A stretch of 6,666 nt of DNA from NCBI GenBank assembly GCA_937864895.1, contig CALMDF010000255.1, positions 1 through 6,666 of the forward strand, written 5' to 3'. This stretch comes from an uncultured Holophagales bacterium. GTDB lineage: Bacteria > Acidobacteriota > Thermoanaerobaculia > UBA5066. Position numbers and translations under genes: made by a program. The notes under the pieces are model-generated. The model was not told the DNA's origin. It worked only from the letters and a program-made list of their open reading frames with translations, and ran no database searches. Below, piece after piece: positions 1 through 6,666 of the stretch (positions are counted from its first letter, which is position 1; each line of letters starts with the position of its first letter).

Positions 1-3000
1 GAGCTCGGTGTTGCAGCGGAGGGCGAAGTCCCCCGACTCGTCGAGGACGTACGCGACGCCCCCCGACATCCCCGCGCCGAAGTTCCGTCCCGCCGGCCCG
101 AGGACGACGACGCGCCCCCCGGTCATGTACTCGCAGCCGTGGTCGCCGATCCCCTCGACGACGGCCGTGGCGCCGGAGTTCCGGACGGCGAACCGCTCGC
201 CGGCCACGCCCCGGATGAACGCCTCCCCCGCCGTGGCGCCGTAGAGGGCGACGTTGCCGACGATGACGTTCTCCTCGGGGACGAACGTCGTGCCGGCCGG
301 GGGCACGACGACGATGCGGCCGCCCGAGAGCCCCTTGCCGACGTAGTCGTTCGCGTCCCCCTCGAGGGAGAGCGTCACGCCGGGCGGGACGAAGGCCCCG
401 AAGCTCTGCCCCGCCGAGCCCTGGAAGCGGAGCCGGATCGTGTCCTCGGGGAGGCCCGCGGCGCCCCACCGGCGCGTCACCTCGCTCCCGAGCATCGTCC
501 CGACGACGCGGTTGCCGTTCTGGATCGGGAGCGTCGCAGTCACGGGCGTCCCGTGCTCGAGGGCGGGGCGGCAGAGCGGGATGAGCGTCGTGAAGTCGAG
601 CGCCTCCTCGAGGCCGTGCTCCTGCGGGATGCGCCGCGTCCGCTTCACCTCGCGCGGCACCGACGGCTTCCAGAGGATCCGCGAGAAGTCGAGCGTCCGT
701 GCCTTCCAGTGGTCCACGGCGCGGCGCATCTCGAGGCGCTCGCTCCGCCCGACCATCTTGTAGAACTGCGTGTAGCCGAGGTGCGCCATGAGCTCGCGCA
801 CCTCCATGGCGACGAAGCGCATGAAGTTGACGACGTGCTCGGGGTCGCCCGTGAACCGGCGTCTCAGCTCGGGGTCCTGCGTCGCGACCCCGACGGGGCA
901 CGTGTTCAGGTGGCAGGCCCGCATCATCACGCAGCCGAGGGCGATGAGCGGCGTCGTCGCGAAACCGAACTCCTCCGCCCCGAGGAGCGCCGCGACGACG
1001 ACGTCGCGCCCGGTCTTCAGCTGGCCGTCCGTCTCGAGGGTCACGCGGCTCCTCAGGTCGTTGAGGACGAGGGTCTGGTGGGCCTCGGCGAGGCCGATCT
1101 CCCACGGGATCCCCGCGTGGCGGATGCTCGTCAGGGGCGCCGCGCCCGTCCCGCCGTCGTAGCCGCTGACGAGGATGACGTCCGCGTGGGCCTTGGCGAC
1201 CCCGGCGGCGATCGTCCCGACTCCGTTCTCGGAGACGAGCTTGACGCTGATGCGCGCGCCCGCGTTCGCGTTTTTCAGGTCGTGGATGAGCTGCGCCAGG
1301 TCCTCGATGGAATAGATGTCGTGGTGCGGCGGCGGGGAGATGAGCCCGACGCCTGGCGTCGCGTGGCGCACCTTCGCGATCCAAGGGTAGACCTTCGGGC
1401 CGGGGAGCTGCCCCCCTTCGCCCGGCTTGGCGCCCTGGGCCATCTTGATCTGGATCTCGCGCGCCTCGACGAGGTACTGGCTCGTCACGCCGAAGCGCCC
1501 CGATGCGACCTGCTTGATCGCGCTGTTTCTCGAGTCCCCGTTCGGGAGCGGCTCGTAGCGGGCGGGGTCCTCCCCTCCCTCCCCGGTGTTGCTCTTGCCG
1601 CCCACGCGATTCATCGCGACGGCGAGAGCCTCGTGCGCCTCCTGGCTGATCGAGCCGTAGGACATCGCGCCCGTCTTGAAGCGCGCGAGGATGGCCTCGA
1701 GCGGCTCGACCTCCTCGAGAGGGACCGGCCTCGCGAGGGGCCGGAAGTCCATCAGGTCGCGGATCCTGACCGGGTGCTTCCCGTGGCGGTTCGAGAGGTC
1801 GCTGAAACGCTTCCACGTCTCCCAGCTCCCGGTCCGGCACGCCGCCTGGAGGAGGTGGATCGCCTCCGGGGAGTTCAGGTGCTCCTCTCCGTCCCGCCGG
1901 TACTGGTAGCGGCCTCCCGTCCCGAGCGTCGTGTGCCTCACGGGGCGGGAGGGGTAGGCGAAGTCGTGCCGGAGGGCCACCTCGCGCGCAATGGCCTTGA
2001 TGCCGATGCCGCCGATCCGCGTCGGCGTCCCGCTGAAGTACTCGTCGACGAAGTCCTGCGAAAGCCCGAGCGCCTCGAAGACCTGCGCGCCGTGGTAGCT
2101 CTGGACCGTCGAGATCCCCATCTTGGAGATGACCTTCACGATCCCCTTGTTCACCGCCTTGACGTACCGTCTCTCGGCGGCCTCGGGGTCGCCGGCGAGG
2201 AGGCCCTGCCTCACCTGGTCGTGGATCGTCTCGAACGCGAGGTAGGGGTTGACCGCGCTCGCGCCGTAGCCGATGAGGAGGCAGAAGTGGTGGACCTCGC
2301 GCGGCTCGCCCGTCTCGAGGACGAGGCCCACGCGGGTCCGCGAGCCCTCCCGGAGGAGGTGGTGCTGGACCGCCGAGAGGGCGAGGAGCGCCGGGATCGG
2401 GGCGTCGGTCCCGTCGTGGCCGCGGTCCGAGAGGATGAGGATGTTGTGTCCCTCGGCGATCGCCTCGCTCGACCGCCGCCGCACGTCCTCGATCGCCTTG
2501 CGCAGCCCCTTCCCGCCGTCCTTCACCTTGAAGAGGATCGGGAGCGTGATCGAGCGGAAGCCGCGGGAGCCGGGCCCTCCGGCCAGGGAGCGGATCTTCT
2601 CGAGCTCGACGTTCAGGAGGACGGGGGTCGGCAGCTCGAAGTGGAGGGCCGCCTCGGGCGTCGGCTCGAGGAGGTTCCCCTCCGGGCCGATCGCCGTGTC
2701 GACGGCCATGACGATCGCCTCGCGGTCCGCGTCGACCGGCGGGTTCGTCACCTGGGCGAAGAGCTGCTTGAAGTAGTCGTAGAGGAGCTGCGGCGCCTCC
2801 GAGAGGACGGCGAGCGGGATGTCCGTCCCCATCGACCCGATCGGCTCCGTCCCCGCGGCGGCCATCGGGTTCACGATCATCCGGACGTCCTCGAGGGTGT
2901 AGCCGAACGTCTCCTGACGCGTCAGCACCGTTTCGTGGTCGGGCTCGCGCACGCCGGGAGGGTCGGGGAGGTCCTTCAGCCTCACGAGGTGCTCCCTGAG

Positions 3001-4332
3001 CCACTCCCCGTACGGCGCGGCGGCCGCGAGCGCCTCCTTGATCTCGCGGTCCGGGACGATGCGGCCCTCGGCGGTGTCGACGAGGAAGAGGCGACCGGGC
3101 TGGAGGCGCCCCTTCGCCGCGACCTTCTCCGGCGGGAAGTCGAGGACGCCCACCTCGGAGGCCATGACGACGAGCCCGTCCTTCGTCGCGACCCAGCGCG
3201 AGGGGCGCAGGCCGTTGCGGTCGAGGATCGCGCCGATCCGCGTGCCGTCCGTGAAGGCGATCGAGGCCGGGCCGTCCCACGGCTCGAGGAAGCAGGAGTG
3301 GAACTCGTAGAACGCCTTCAGCCCGGCGCTCATCGACTCGTGCCGGCTCCACGGCTCGGGCACCATCATCATGAGCGCGTGCGGGAGCGAGCGTCCCGCC
3401 AGGACGAGGAGCTCGAGGACGTTGTCGAACATCGAGGAGTCGGAGCCCTCGGTGTCGATCACCGGGAGGACCTTCTTCAGGTCGTCGCCGAAGAGCCTCG
3501 ATTCGAACATCCGCTGTCGCGCCTGCATCCAGTTCACGTTCCCGCGCAGCGTGTTGATCTCGCCGTTGTGCGAGATGTACCGGTAGGGGTGGGCGCGCGA
3601 CCAGCTCGGGAACGTGTTCGTCGAGAAACGCGAGTGGACCATCGCGAGGCACGACGAGAAGGCCTCGTCCGAGAGGTCGGGGTAGAAGGCCCCGAGCTGG
3701 TCCGCGTTCAGCATCCCCTTGTACACGACGGTCCGCGACGAGAGGCTCGCCACGTAGAAGGAGTCGCGGCCGGGGAGGGCCGACCGGGAGACGGCCTTCT
3801 CGGCGAGGCGTCGGATGACGAAGAGCTTCCGCTCGAAGGCGTCCCCCCGCTCCGTCCCCTCCCCGCGGACGACGAGGAGCTGCCGGATGACGGGCTGGCT
3901 GCCCCGCGCCGTCGCGCCGAGCGACGCGTTGTCGGTCGGGACGTCCCGCCACCCGAGGAGCCGCTGCCCCTCGGCGGCGACGATCTCCTCGAGCCTTCGC
4001 TGGCAGGCCTGCCGGCTCGCCGCCTCGACCGGGAGGAAGAGCATCCCGACACCGTAGTCGCCGGGAGGGGGCAGCTCGAGGCCGCCCGTGCGGGCCCACG
4101 CCGAGAGGAACCCGTGCGGGACCTGCGAGAGGAGGCCGGCGCCGTCGCCGGTGTTCTTCTCGCTGCCGGTCGCCCCGCGGTGCTCGAGGTTCGAGAGGAC
4201 CCGGAGCGCCATGCGGACGATGTCGTGCGAGGGACGGGCCTTCACGTCCACCACGAAGCCGAAGCCGCAGGCGTCATGCTCGTTGGACGGGTCGTAGAGG
4301 CCCTGGGGAGACGGAAAACGAGAGACCTTCAT
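1..4332 (-). CDS. gltB: glutamate synthase large (alpha) subunit, 3'-truncated by window edge
   Basis: This cytoplasmic iron-sulfur flavoprotein transfers the glutamine amide nitrogen to 2-oxoglutarate, giving two glutamates (GOGAT step of ammonia assimilation). The 1444 visible residues show the full family order. The class-II (Ntn) glutaminase domain begins at Cys22 in EHDACGFGF, so 21 residues would be removed as a propeptide. Its expected catalytic residues are present: Arg235 ([12 protein letters not shown]), Asn256-Gly257 (HNGEIN) and Asp298 (GSDSS). A central domain covers about 450-800 ([12 protein letters not shown]). The FMN-binding synthase barrel covers about 810-1200, with AMSYGSIS near 890, [13 protein letters not shown] at 963-975 and SGYDGGTGA near 1058. 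The 3Fe-4S cysteines are Cys1134, Cys1140 and Cys1145 ([19 protein letters not shown]). The GXGXG beta-helix domain starts near 1250 and is cut at CNTEL. Family members have about 1480-1530 residues, so only the C-terminal tail is missing. The start is the ATG after GGGAGGG; no earlier in-frame start lies nearby. A gltD small subunit, if linked, would lie beyond position 1, so NADPH versus ferredoxin dependence is undecided. Confidence 0.98.
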   Translation of the reverse strand, partial: MKVSRFPSPQGLYDPSNEHDACGFGFVVDVKARPSHDIVRMALRVLSNLEHRGATGSEKNTGDGAGLLSQVPHGFLSAWARTGGLELPPPGDYGVGMLFLPVEAASRQACQRRLEEIVAAEGQRLLGWRDVPTDNASLGATARGSQPVIRQLLVVRGEGTERGDAFERKLFVIRRLAEKAVSRSALPGRDSFYVASLSSRTVVYKGMLNADQLGAFYPDLSDEAFSSCLAMVHSRFSTNTFPSWSRAHPYRYISHNGEINTLRGNVNWMQARQRMFESRLFGDDLKKVLPVIDTEGSDSSMFDNVLELLVLAGRSLPHALMMMVPEPWSRHESMSAGLKAFYEFHSCFLEPWDGPASIAFTDGTRIGAILDRNGLRPSRWVATKDGLVVMASEVGVLDFPPEKVAAKGRLQPGRLFLVDTAEGRIVPDREIKEALAAAAPYGEWLREHLVRLKDLPDPPGVREPDHETVLTRQETFGYTLEDVRMIVNPMAAAGTEPIGSMGTDIPLAVLSEAPQLLYDYFKQLFAQVTNPPVDADREAIVMAVDTAIGPEGNLLEPTPEAALHFELPTPVLLNVELEKIRSLAGGPGSRGFRSITLPILFKVKDGGKGLRKAIEDVRRRSSEAIAEGHNILILSDRGHDGTDAPIPALLALSAVQHHLLREGSRTRVGLVLETGEPREVHHFCLLIGYGASAVNPYLAFETIHDQVRQGLLAGDPEAAERRYVKAVNKGIVKVISKMGISTVQSYHGAQVFEALGLSQDFVDEYFSGTPTRIGGIGIKAIAREVALRHDFAYPSRPVRHTTLGTGGRYQYRRDGEEHLNSPEAIHLLQAACRTGSWETWKRFSDLSNRHGKHPVRIRDLMDFRPLARPVPLEEVEPLEAILARFKTGAMSYGSISQEAHEALAVAMNRVGGKSNTGEGGEDPARYEPLPNGDSRNSAIKQVASGRFGVTSQYLVEAREIQIKMAQGAKPGEGGQLPGPKVYPWIAKVRHATPGVGLISPPPHHDIYSIEDLAQLIHDLKNANAGARISVKLVSENGVGTIAAGVAKAHADVILVSGYDGGTGAAPLTSIRHAGIPWEIGLAEAHQTLVLNDLRSRVTLETDGQLKTGRDVVVAALLGAEEFGFATTPLIALGCVMMRACHLNTCPVGVATQDPELRRRFTGDPEHVVNFMRFVAMEVRELMAHLGYTQFYKMVGRSERLEMRRAVDHWKARTLDFSRILWKPSVPREVKRTRRIPQEHGLEEALDFTTLIPLCRPALEHGTPVTATLPIQNGNRVVGTMLGSEVTRRWGAAGLPEDTIRLRFQGSAGQSFGAFVPPGVTLSLEGDANDYVGKGLSGGRIVVVPPAGTTFVPEENVIVGNVALYGATAGEAFIRGVAGERFAVRNSGATAVVEGIGDHGCEYMTGGRVVVLGPAGRNFGAGMSGGVAYVLDESGDFALRCNTEL

Positions 4333-4334
4333 GT

Positions 4335-4341
4335 CCCTCCC
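4335..4341 (-). promoter_or_regulatory. gltB ribosome binding site with short spacing
   Basis: On the minus strand GGGAGGG ends two bases before the gltB ATG. The GGAGG core is therefore only about three bases from the start codon, closer than the usual five to nine. It still supports this ATG because the protein aligns with GltB from its first residues and no other in-frame start is nearby. The close spacing could lower initiation efficiency; that is inference. Confidence 0.6.
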
Positions 4342-4353
4342 GGGCGACCGGCT

Positions 4354-4400
4354 GGCGGGGGCTCGAGGCAGGCGCGCGGAGCGTGCGCCGTCCCCTCGCC
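4354..4400 (-). promoter_or_regulatory. possible folded leader in the gltB 5' untranslated region
   Basis: Read on the minus strand, GGCGAGGGG (4400-4392) can pair with CCCCCGCC (4361-4354), giving eight base pairs with one bulged A. Inside this, GGCGC (4389-4385) can pair with GCGCC (4375-4371) over a nine-base loop. The nested structure sits between the proposed transcription start and the ribosome binding site, which it leaves free. In DNA this GC-rich, paired segments arise easily by chance, and it matches no riboswitch class I recognise. Confidence 0.3.
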
Positions 4401-4429
4401 TCCTGTGCCGGACCTGTCCATCGGGGGGT

Positions 4430-4459
4430 GTTATCAAGAATTACCGCCCCGCAGCGCAA
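4430..4459 (-). promoter_or_regulatory. candidate gltB promoter
   Basis: This is the only AT-rich patch in the divergent intergenic region. On the minus strand it offers GATAAC as a -10 (4435-4430; four of six consensus bases) and TTGCGC as a weak -35 (4459-4454; three of six), separated by 18 bases. Transcription would begin near 4423 and leave a leader of about 90 bases. No clear NtrC, NAC or other nitrogen-control operator is visible. The assignment rests on base composition and consensus match only. Confidence 0.4.
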
Positions 4460-4510
4460 GGCCCCGTTCGCGCCCTTCGCCGTGCCCGGCCGGTCCCGGG
4501 GCCCGCCCGC

Positions 4511-4519
4511 TGGTATCTT
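4511..4519 (+). promoter_or_regulatory. extended -10 promoter for the MscS/CNBD gene, possibly leaderless
   Basis: TGGTATCTT contains the TGn extension followed by TATCTT (4514-4519; four of six -10 consensus bases). No TTGACA-like -35 is present at the right distance, which is typical of extended -10 promoters. Transcription normally starts about seven bases downstream, which falls at 4526-4527, the first base of the proposed ATG. The mRNA could therefore be leaderless. This would explain why the only purine-rich stretch, GGGAG, directly abuts the ATG with no spacing. Confidence 0.45.
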
Positions 4520-4526
4520 CCGGGAG

Positions 4527-6023
4527 ATGAGCCCAGCTCTCCTGACCGCGCTCGAGGTCGCCGGCGTCGCCGTCCTCGTGGGGGCCGTCCTCAGGTTCTC
4601 GCGCCGGTCGCGGCTCCTCGCGCACGTCCGCTTCGCCCTCGCCGCGCTCGGACTCCTCGCCGCGTTCCTCCTCGTCGAGGCGAGGCTCAGTCACCCGGGG
4701 AAGGAGGCGCTCTCGAAGGCGGCGCTCGCGGCCCTCCTCCTCGTCGCCGTCCACGTCCTCCTCCAGCTCGCCGATCACGTCGTCTGGGAGAGGTTCCTCA
4801 AGCCCCGCAACATCTCGGTGCCCCGCCTCCTCTTCGACGTCTTCAACGCCGTCGTCCTCGTCGGCGTCGGCCTCGCCCTCCTGAAGGTCCTCTACTCCTT
4901 CAACCTGACCGGCCTCCTCGTCACGTCGACCGTCCTCTCGGCCATCCTCGGCCTCTCGCTCCAGGACGTCCTGACGAGCCTGATGGCGGGCATCGCGCTC
5001 CAGATCGAGAACCCCGTCGCGCCGAAGGAGTGGGTCCGCGTCGGCGACAAGGAGGGCGAGGTCGTCCAGATGAACTGGAGGACGATCACCCTCCGCTCGC
5101 GCGACGGCCACCACGTCGTCCTCCCCAACTCCCGCGTGGCCCGCGAGGACGTCCTCAACCTCTCCCGTCCCGGGCCCGCCGTGATGCTCCACGCGAAGGT
5201 CGGGGTCGCCTACGCGCACGCCCCGGGGGAGGTGAAGGCGGTCCTCGTGGAGGCGGTCTCCGGAGCCGCCGGGGTGACGGACGCGCCGCCCGTCGAGGTC
5301 CTCGTCGCGCAGTTCGCCGACTCCGCGGTCGAGTACGACGTCCGCTTCTGGACCCGCGACCTCGCGAACGTCCCCGCCGTCCGCGACGCGGCCCTGTCGC
5401 GCGCCTGGTACGCGCTCCGGCGCGCCGGTTTCGCGATCCCCTTCCCTCAGCGGGAGGTGGCCCTGCGCCAGGTGGCCGAGACCCGGGCCGAGGAGCGCCT
5501 CGAGAAGCGCCGGGCCGACGCCTTCGAAGCCCTCCGGCAGGTCGCGACTTTCCGGGCGCTCTCGGACGAGCAGGTCCGCGACCTCGCGCGCCACGCGCGG
5601 CTCGAGCGCTACACCGCCGGCGAGGCCCTCGTGCGGCAGGGCGACGCGGGGCGCTCCCTCTTCGTCGTCCTCGCCGGCGACGTGCGCGTCGCGAGGACCG
5701 AGGGCGGGGGGCCCGCGCGCGAGCTCGCCCGGCTCGGCCCGGGGAGCTTCTTCGGGGAGATGAGCCTCCTCACCGGCGAGCCCCGGTCGGCGACGGTCGC
5801 CGCCCTCGGCGAGGTCGACGTCGTCGTCGTGGAGAAGGAGGCTTTCGCCTCCCTCCTCCACCTCGACGGGCAGCTCGCGACGGCCCTCTCCGAGGCCCTC
5901 GAGGCCCGCTCGCGCGACCGCGCCCGCCTCGCCGCCGCGAGCGACGTGGCCCAGGCGGCGTCGGTCACCGACTCGGGGACCTTCTTCCTCCGGATCCAGC
6001 GCTTCTTCGGGCTCGAGGGCTGA
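4527..6023 (+). CDS. MscS-family channel fused to a cyclic-nucleotide-binding domain (bCNG type)
   Basis: This is a predicted inner-membrane channel of 498 residues. Hydrophobic segments lie at about 4-22, 34-52, 62-82 and 101-122. The pore helix (about 128-160) is the hallmark MscS region, containing SAILGLSLQDVLTSLMAGI, and leads into the beta domain (KEWVRVGDKEGEV, NWRTITLRSRDG, VVLPNS at 197-202). The MscS alpha/beta domain runs to about 305. A charged linker (310-335) then leads to a cNMP-binding fold at about 336-450. Its phosphate-binding cassette FFGEMSLLTGEPRSATV (408-424) keeps the ligand-contacting Glu411 and Arg420, followed by Ser421. This suggests real cAMP or cGMP binding and closely resembles the cassette of the bacterial channel MlotiK1, as I recall it. 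The last residues, FFLRIQRFFGLEG, form a hydrophobic-basic tail. The frame stays open upstream to a GTG at 4383, but those 48 codons look like non-coding sequence, so ATG 4527 is preferred. Ligand, ion selectivity and mechanosensitivity are not shown by sequence. It diverges from gltB. Confidence 0.94.
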   Translation: MSPALLTALEVAGVAVLVGAVLRFSRRSRLLAHVRFALAALGLLAAFLLVEARLSHPGKEALSKAALAALLLVAVHVLLQLADHVVWERFLKPRNISVPRLLFDVFNAVVLVGVGLALLKVLYSFNLTGLLVTSTVLSAILGLSLQDVLTSLMAGIALQIENPVAPKEWVRVGDKEGEVVQMNWRTITLRSRDGHHVVLPNSRVAREDVLNLSRPGPAVMLHAKVGVAYAHAPGEVKAVLVEAVSGAAGVTDAPPVEVLVAQFADSAVEYDVRFWTRDLANVPAVRDAALSRAWYALRRAGFAIPFPQREVALRQVAETRAEERLEKRRADAFEALRQVATFRALSDEQVRDLARHARLERYTAGEALVRQGDAGRSLFVVLAGDVRVARTEGGGPARELARLGPGSFFGEMSLLTGEPRSATVAALGEVDVVVVEKEAFASLLHLDGQLATALSEALEARSRDRARLAAASDVAQAASVTDSGTFFLRIQRFFGLEG

Positions 6024-6035
6024 GCGGCCGGGGAC

Positions 6036-6055
6036 GCGCGGGGCGGGCCCCGCGC
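6036..6055 (+). terminator. GC-rich hairpin after the channel gene
   Basis: GCGCGGGG (6036-6043) and CCCCGCGC (6048-6055) form a perfect eight-base-pair stem with the loop CGGG, beginning 13 bases after the channel stop codon. No T-run follows, so it is not a classical intrinsic terminator. It could be a weak or U-less terminator, or a 3' end protecting the mRNA from exonucleases. It lies where the -35 region of the next gene's candidate promoter would be. Confidence 0.5.
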
Positions 6056-6061
6056 CTGTCC

Positions 6062-6067
6062 TACGAT
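6062..6067 (+). promoter_or_regulatory. candidate -10 element for the S9 peptidase gene
   Basis: TACGAT matches four of six -10 consensus bases and lies 17 bases before the ATG. Transcription would start near 6074, just before the GGAGG ribosome binding site, giving a leader of roughly 11 bases. No -35 match is possible because that position is occupied by the GC hairpin. If false, the gene would be read from the channel transcript across a 61-base gap. Confidence 0.35.
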
Positions 6068-6084
6068 TCGCCCCGGAGGTCCCG

Positions 6085-6666
6085 ATGCGCCCTCGCACCC
6101 TTCTCGTCGTCCCGTTCCTGGCGGCCCTCGTCGTCGCCGCCGCCGAAGCGGCCCCGAAGCGCCCGCTCACCGTAGACGACATCTGGGCCGTCGCGCGCGT
6201 CGGCCGCCCCGCCGTCTCCCGGGACGGCCGCTCGGCCGTCTACCCCCTGACGAGGTGGGACGCGGAGAAGAACCGCAGCCTCACCGACCTCTGGCTCCAG
6301 CCGGTCGCGGGAGGGCCGGGGCTGAGGCTCACGACGCACGAGGCCTCGGACTCCTCGCCCGCGATCTCCCCGGACGGGACGCGCGTCGCGTTCGTCTCGA
6401 AGCGGGACGGGGACGAGGAGCCCCAGCTCTACGTCCTCGGCCTCGACGGCGGCGAGGCCGAACGGTGGACGATGATGCCGCTTGGCGCCCTCTCGCCGAA
6501 GTGGACGGCCGACGGCCGGCGGATCGTCTTCGTCTCGTCCGTCTACGGCGAGGACCTCGAGACGACGAAGGCCGAGCTCGCCCGCCGCGAGAAGGACGAG
6601 AAGACGCGGGTGAAGGCGACCGTCTCGGAAAACCGCCTCGTCCGCTACTGGGACCGCTGGATCGAG
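6085..6666 (+). CDS. exported S9-family (prolyl oligopeptidase-like) peptidase, N-terminal part
   Basis: The first 194 residues of a protein that runs off the right edge. It starts with a typical signal peptide: Arg2 and Arg4, a hydrophobic core at about 5-19 (TLLVVPFLAALVVAA), and a likely cleavage after Ala-Glu-Ala at 20-22. The mature part begins LTVDDIWAVARVGRP, then shows beta-propeller strands of the TolB/PD40 type: AVSRDGRSAVYPLTRWD (43-59), DLWLQPVAGG (68-77), PAISPDGTRVAFVSKRDGD (92-110), QLYVLGLDGGEAERWT (114-129) and PKWTADGRRIVFVSS (138-152). The charged stretch at 156-182 followed by ENRLVRYWDRW (182-192) is characteristic of S9 dipeptidyl- or acylaminoacyl-peptidase-like proteins. 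The Ser-Asp-His hydrolase domain would come later and is not visible, so activity cannot be confirmed; a propeller-only protein is the alternative. The start is well supported by GGAGG at 6075-6079, five bases before the ATG. It follows the channel gene on the same strand. Confidence 0.85.
   Translation, partial: MRPRTLLVVPFLAALVVAAAEAAPKRPLTVDDIWAVARVGRPAVSRDGRSAVYPLTRWDAEKNRSLTDLWLQPVAGGPGLRLTTHEASDSSPAISPDGTRVAFVSKRDGDEEPQLYVLGLDGGEAERWTMMPLGALSPKWTADGRRIVFVSSVYGEDLETTKAELARREKDEKTRVKATVSENRLVRYWDRWIE

Noticed and set aside
3708..4052. A 114-codon minus-strand Ser/Arg-rich frame inside gltB.
   Set aside because: It is an out-of-frame reading of gltB with compositional bias only.
1..4332. 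A frameshift or inactivating lesion in gltB.
   Set aside because: Reading the minus strand end to end gives one continuous frame with all catalytic and iron-sulfur residues in their expected spacing. The gene is cut only by the window edge.
4274..4459. A 61-codon minus-strand frame overlapping the gltB start as a possible leader peptide.
   Set aside because: There is no convincing ribosome binding site and no recognisable sequence. It runs out of frame into gltB and starts upstream of the predicted gltB transcript start.
4383..4526. A 48-codon N-terminal extension of the channel starting at GTG 4383.
   Set aside because: The encoded stretch is Arg/Pro-rich and without membrane character. 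It overlaps the proposed promoters of both divergent genes, and ATG 4527 gives a protein beginning at the first hydrophobic segment.
139..4530. A 1463-codon open frame on the plus strand spanning almost the whole of gltB.
   Set aside because: It is the exact antisense codon-phase image of gltB. In very GC-rich genes this frame lacks stops. Its product is Arg/Glu/Asp/Leu-rich with no recognisable domain, whereas the opposite strand encodes a complete set of GltB motifs.
4331..6175. A 614-codon plus-strand frame and a 582-codon minus-strand frame (4434-6182) overlapping the channel gene.
   Set aside because: Both give Arg/Pro- or Glu/Gly-rich low-complexity protein. They are shadows of the 4527-6023 gene, which carries clear MscS and cNMP motifs.

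Overview
The window is very GC-rich bacterial chromosomal DNA, with codons dominated by C or G in third position (CTC, GTC, GAG, CGC). It carries three protein genes and two compact intergenic regions. I see no RNA gene, CRISPR array, insertion sequence or phage gene. The combination of a high-GC genome, a cyclic-nucleotide-domain MscS channel and a secreted S9 peptidase would fit Acidobacteriota (for example a Thermoanaerobaculia-like lineage) or another high-GC soil or sediment group. That placement is an inference from style, not from a marker gene.

Layout. Positions 1-4332 on the minus strand are the first 1444 codons of the large (alpha) subunit of glutamate synthase, gltB. The frame is unbroken and the gene leaves the window at its left edge, probably lacking only its last several dozen residues. 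Positions 4333-4526 are a divergent intergenic region. It holds the likely gltB promoter and a foldable GC-rich gltB leader, plus an extended -10 element directly in front of the next gene. Positions 4527-6023 on the plus strand encode a complete 498-residue MscS-type channel fused to a C-terminal cyclic-nucleotide-binding domain (the bCNG-type architecture). A 61-base gap with a strong GC hairpin and a -10-like element follows. Positions 6085-6666 on the plus strand are the first 194 codons of an exported S9-family (prolyl oligopeptidase-like) peptidase. Only its signal peptide and the first blades of its beta-propeller are visible.

Functionally, GltB makes glutamate from glutamine and 2-oxoglutarate, the central step of ammonia assimilation. 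The channel is probably an inner-membrane pore gated or modulated by a cyclic nucleotide. The peptidase probably degrades peptides outside the cytoplasm. The channel and peptidase could be partly co-transcribed. Nothing in the sequence ties either of them to gltB beyond adjacency, although glutamate is a major osmolyte and MscS channels release osmolytes.

I do not see strong evidence for an undescribed system. The most interesting items are the channel with a seemingly intact cyclic-nucleotide pocket and the signs of leaderless transcription at its start. Very long open frames antisense to the real genes are artefacts of base composition.
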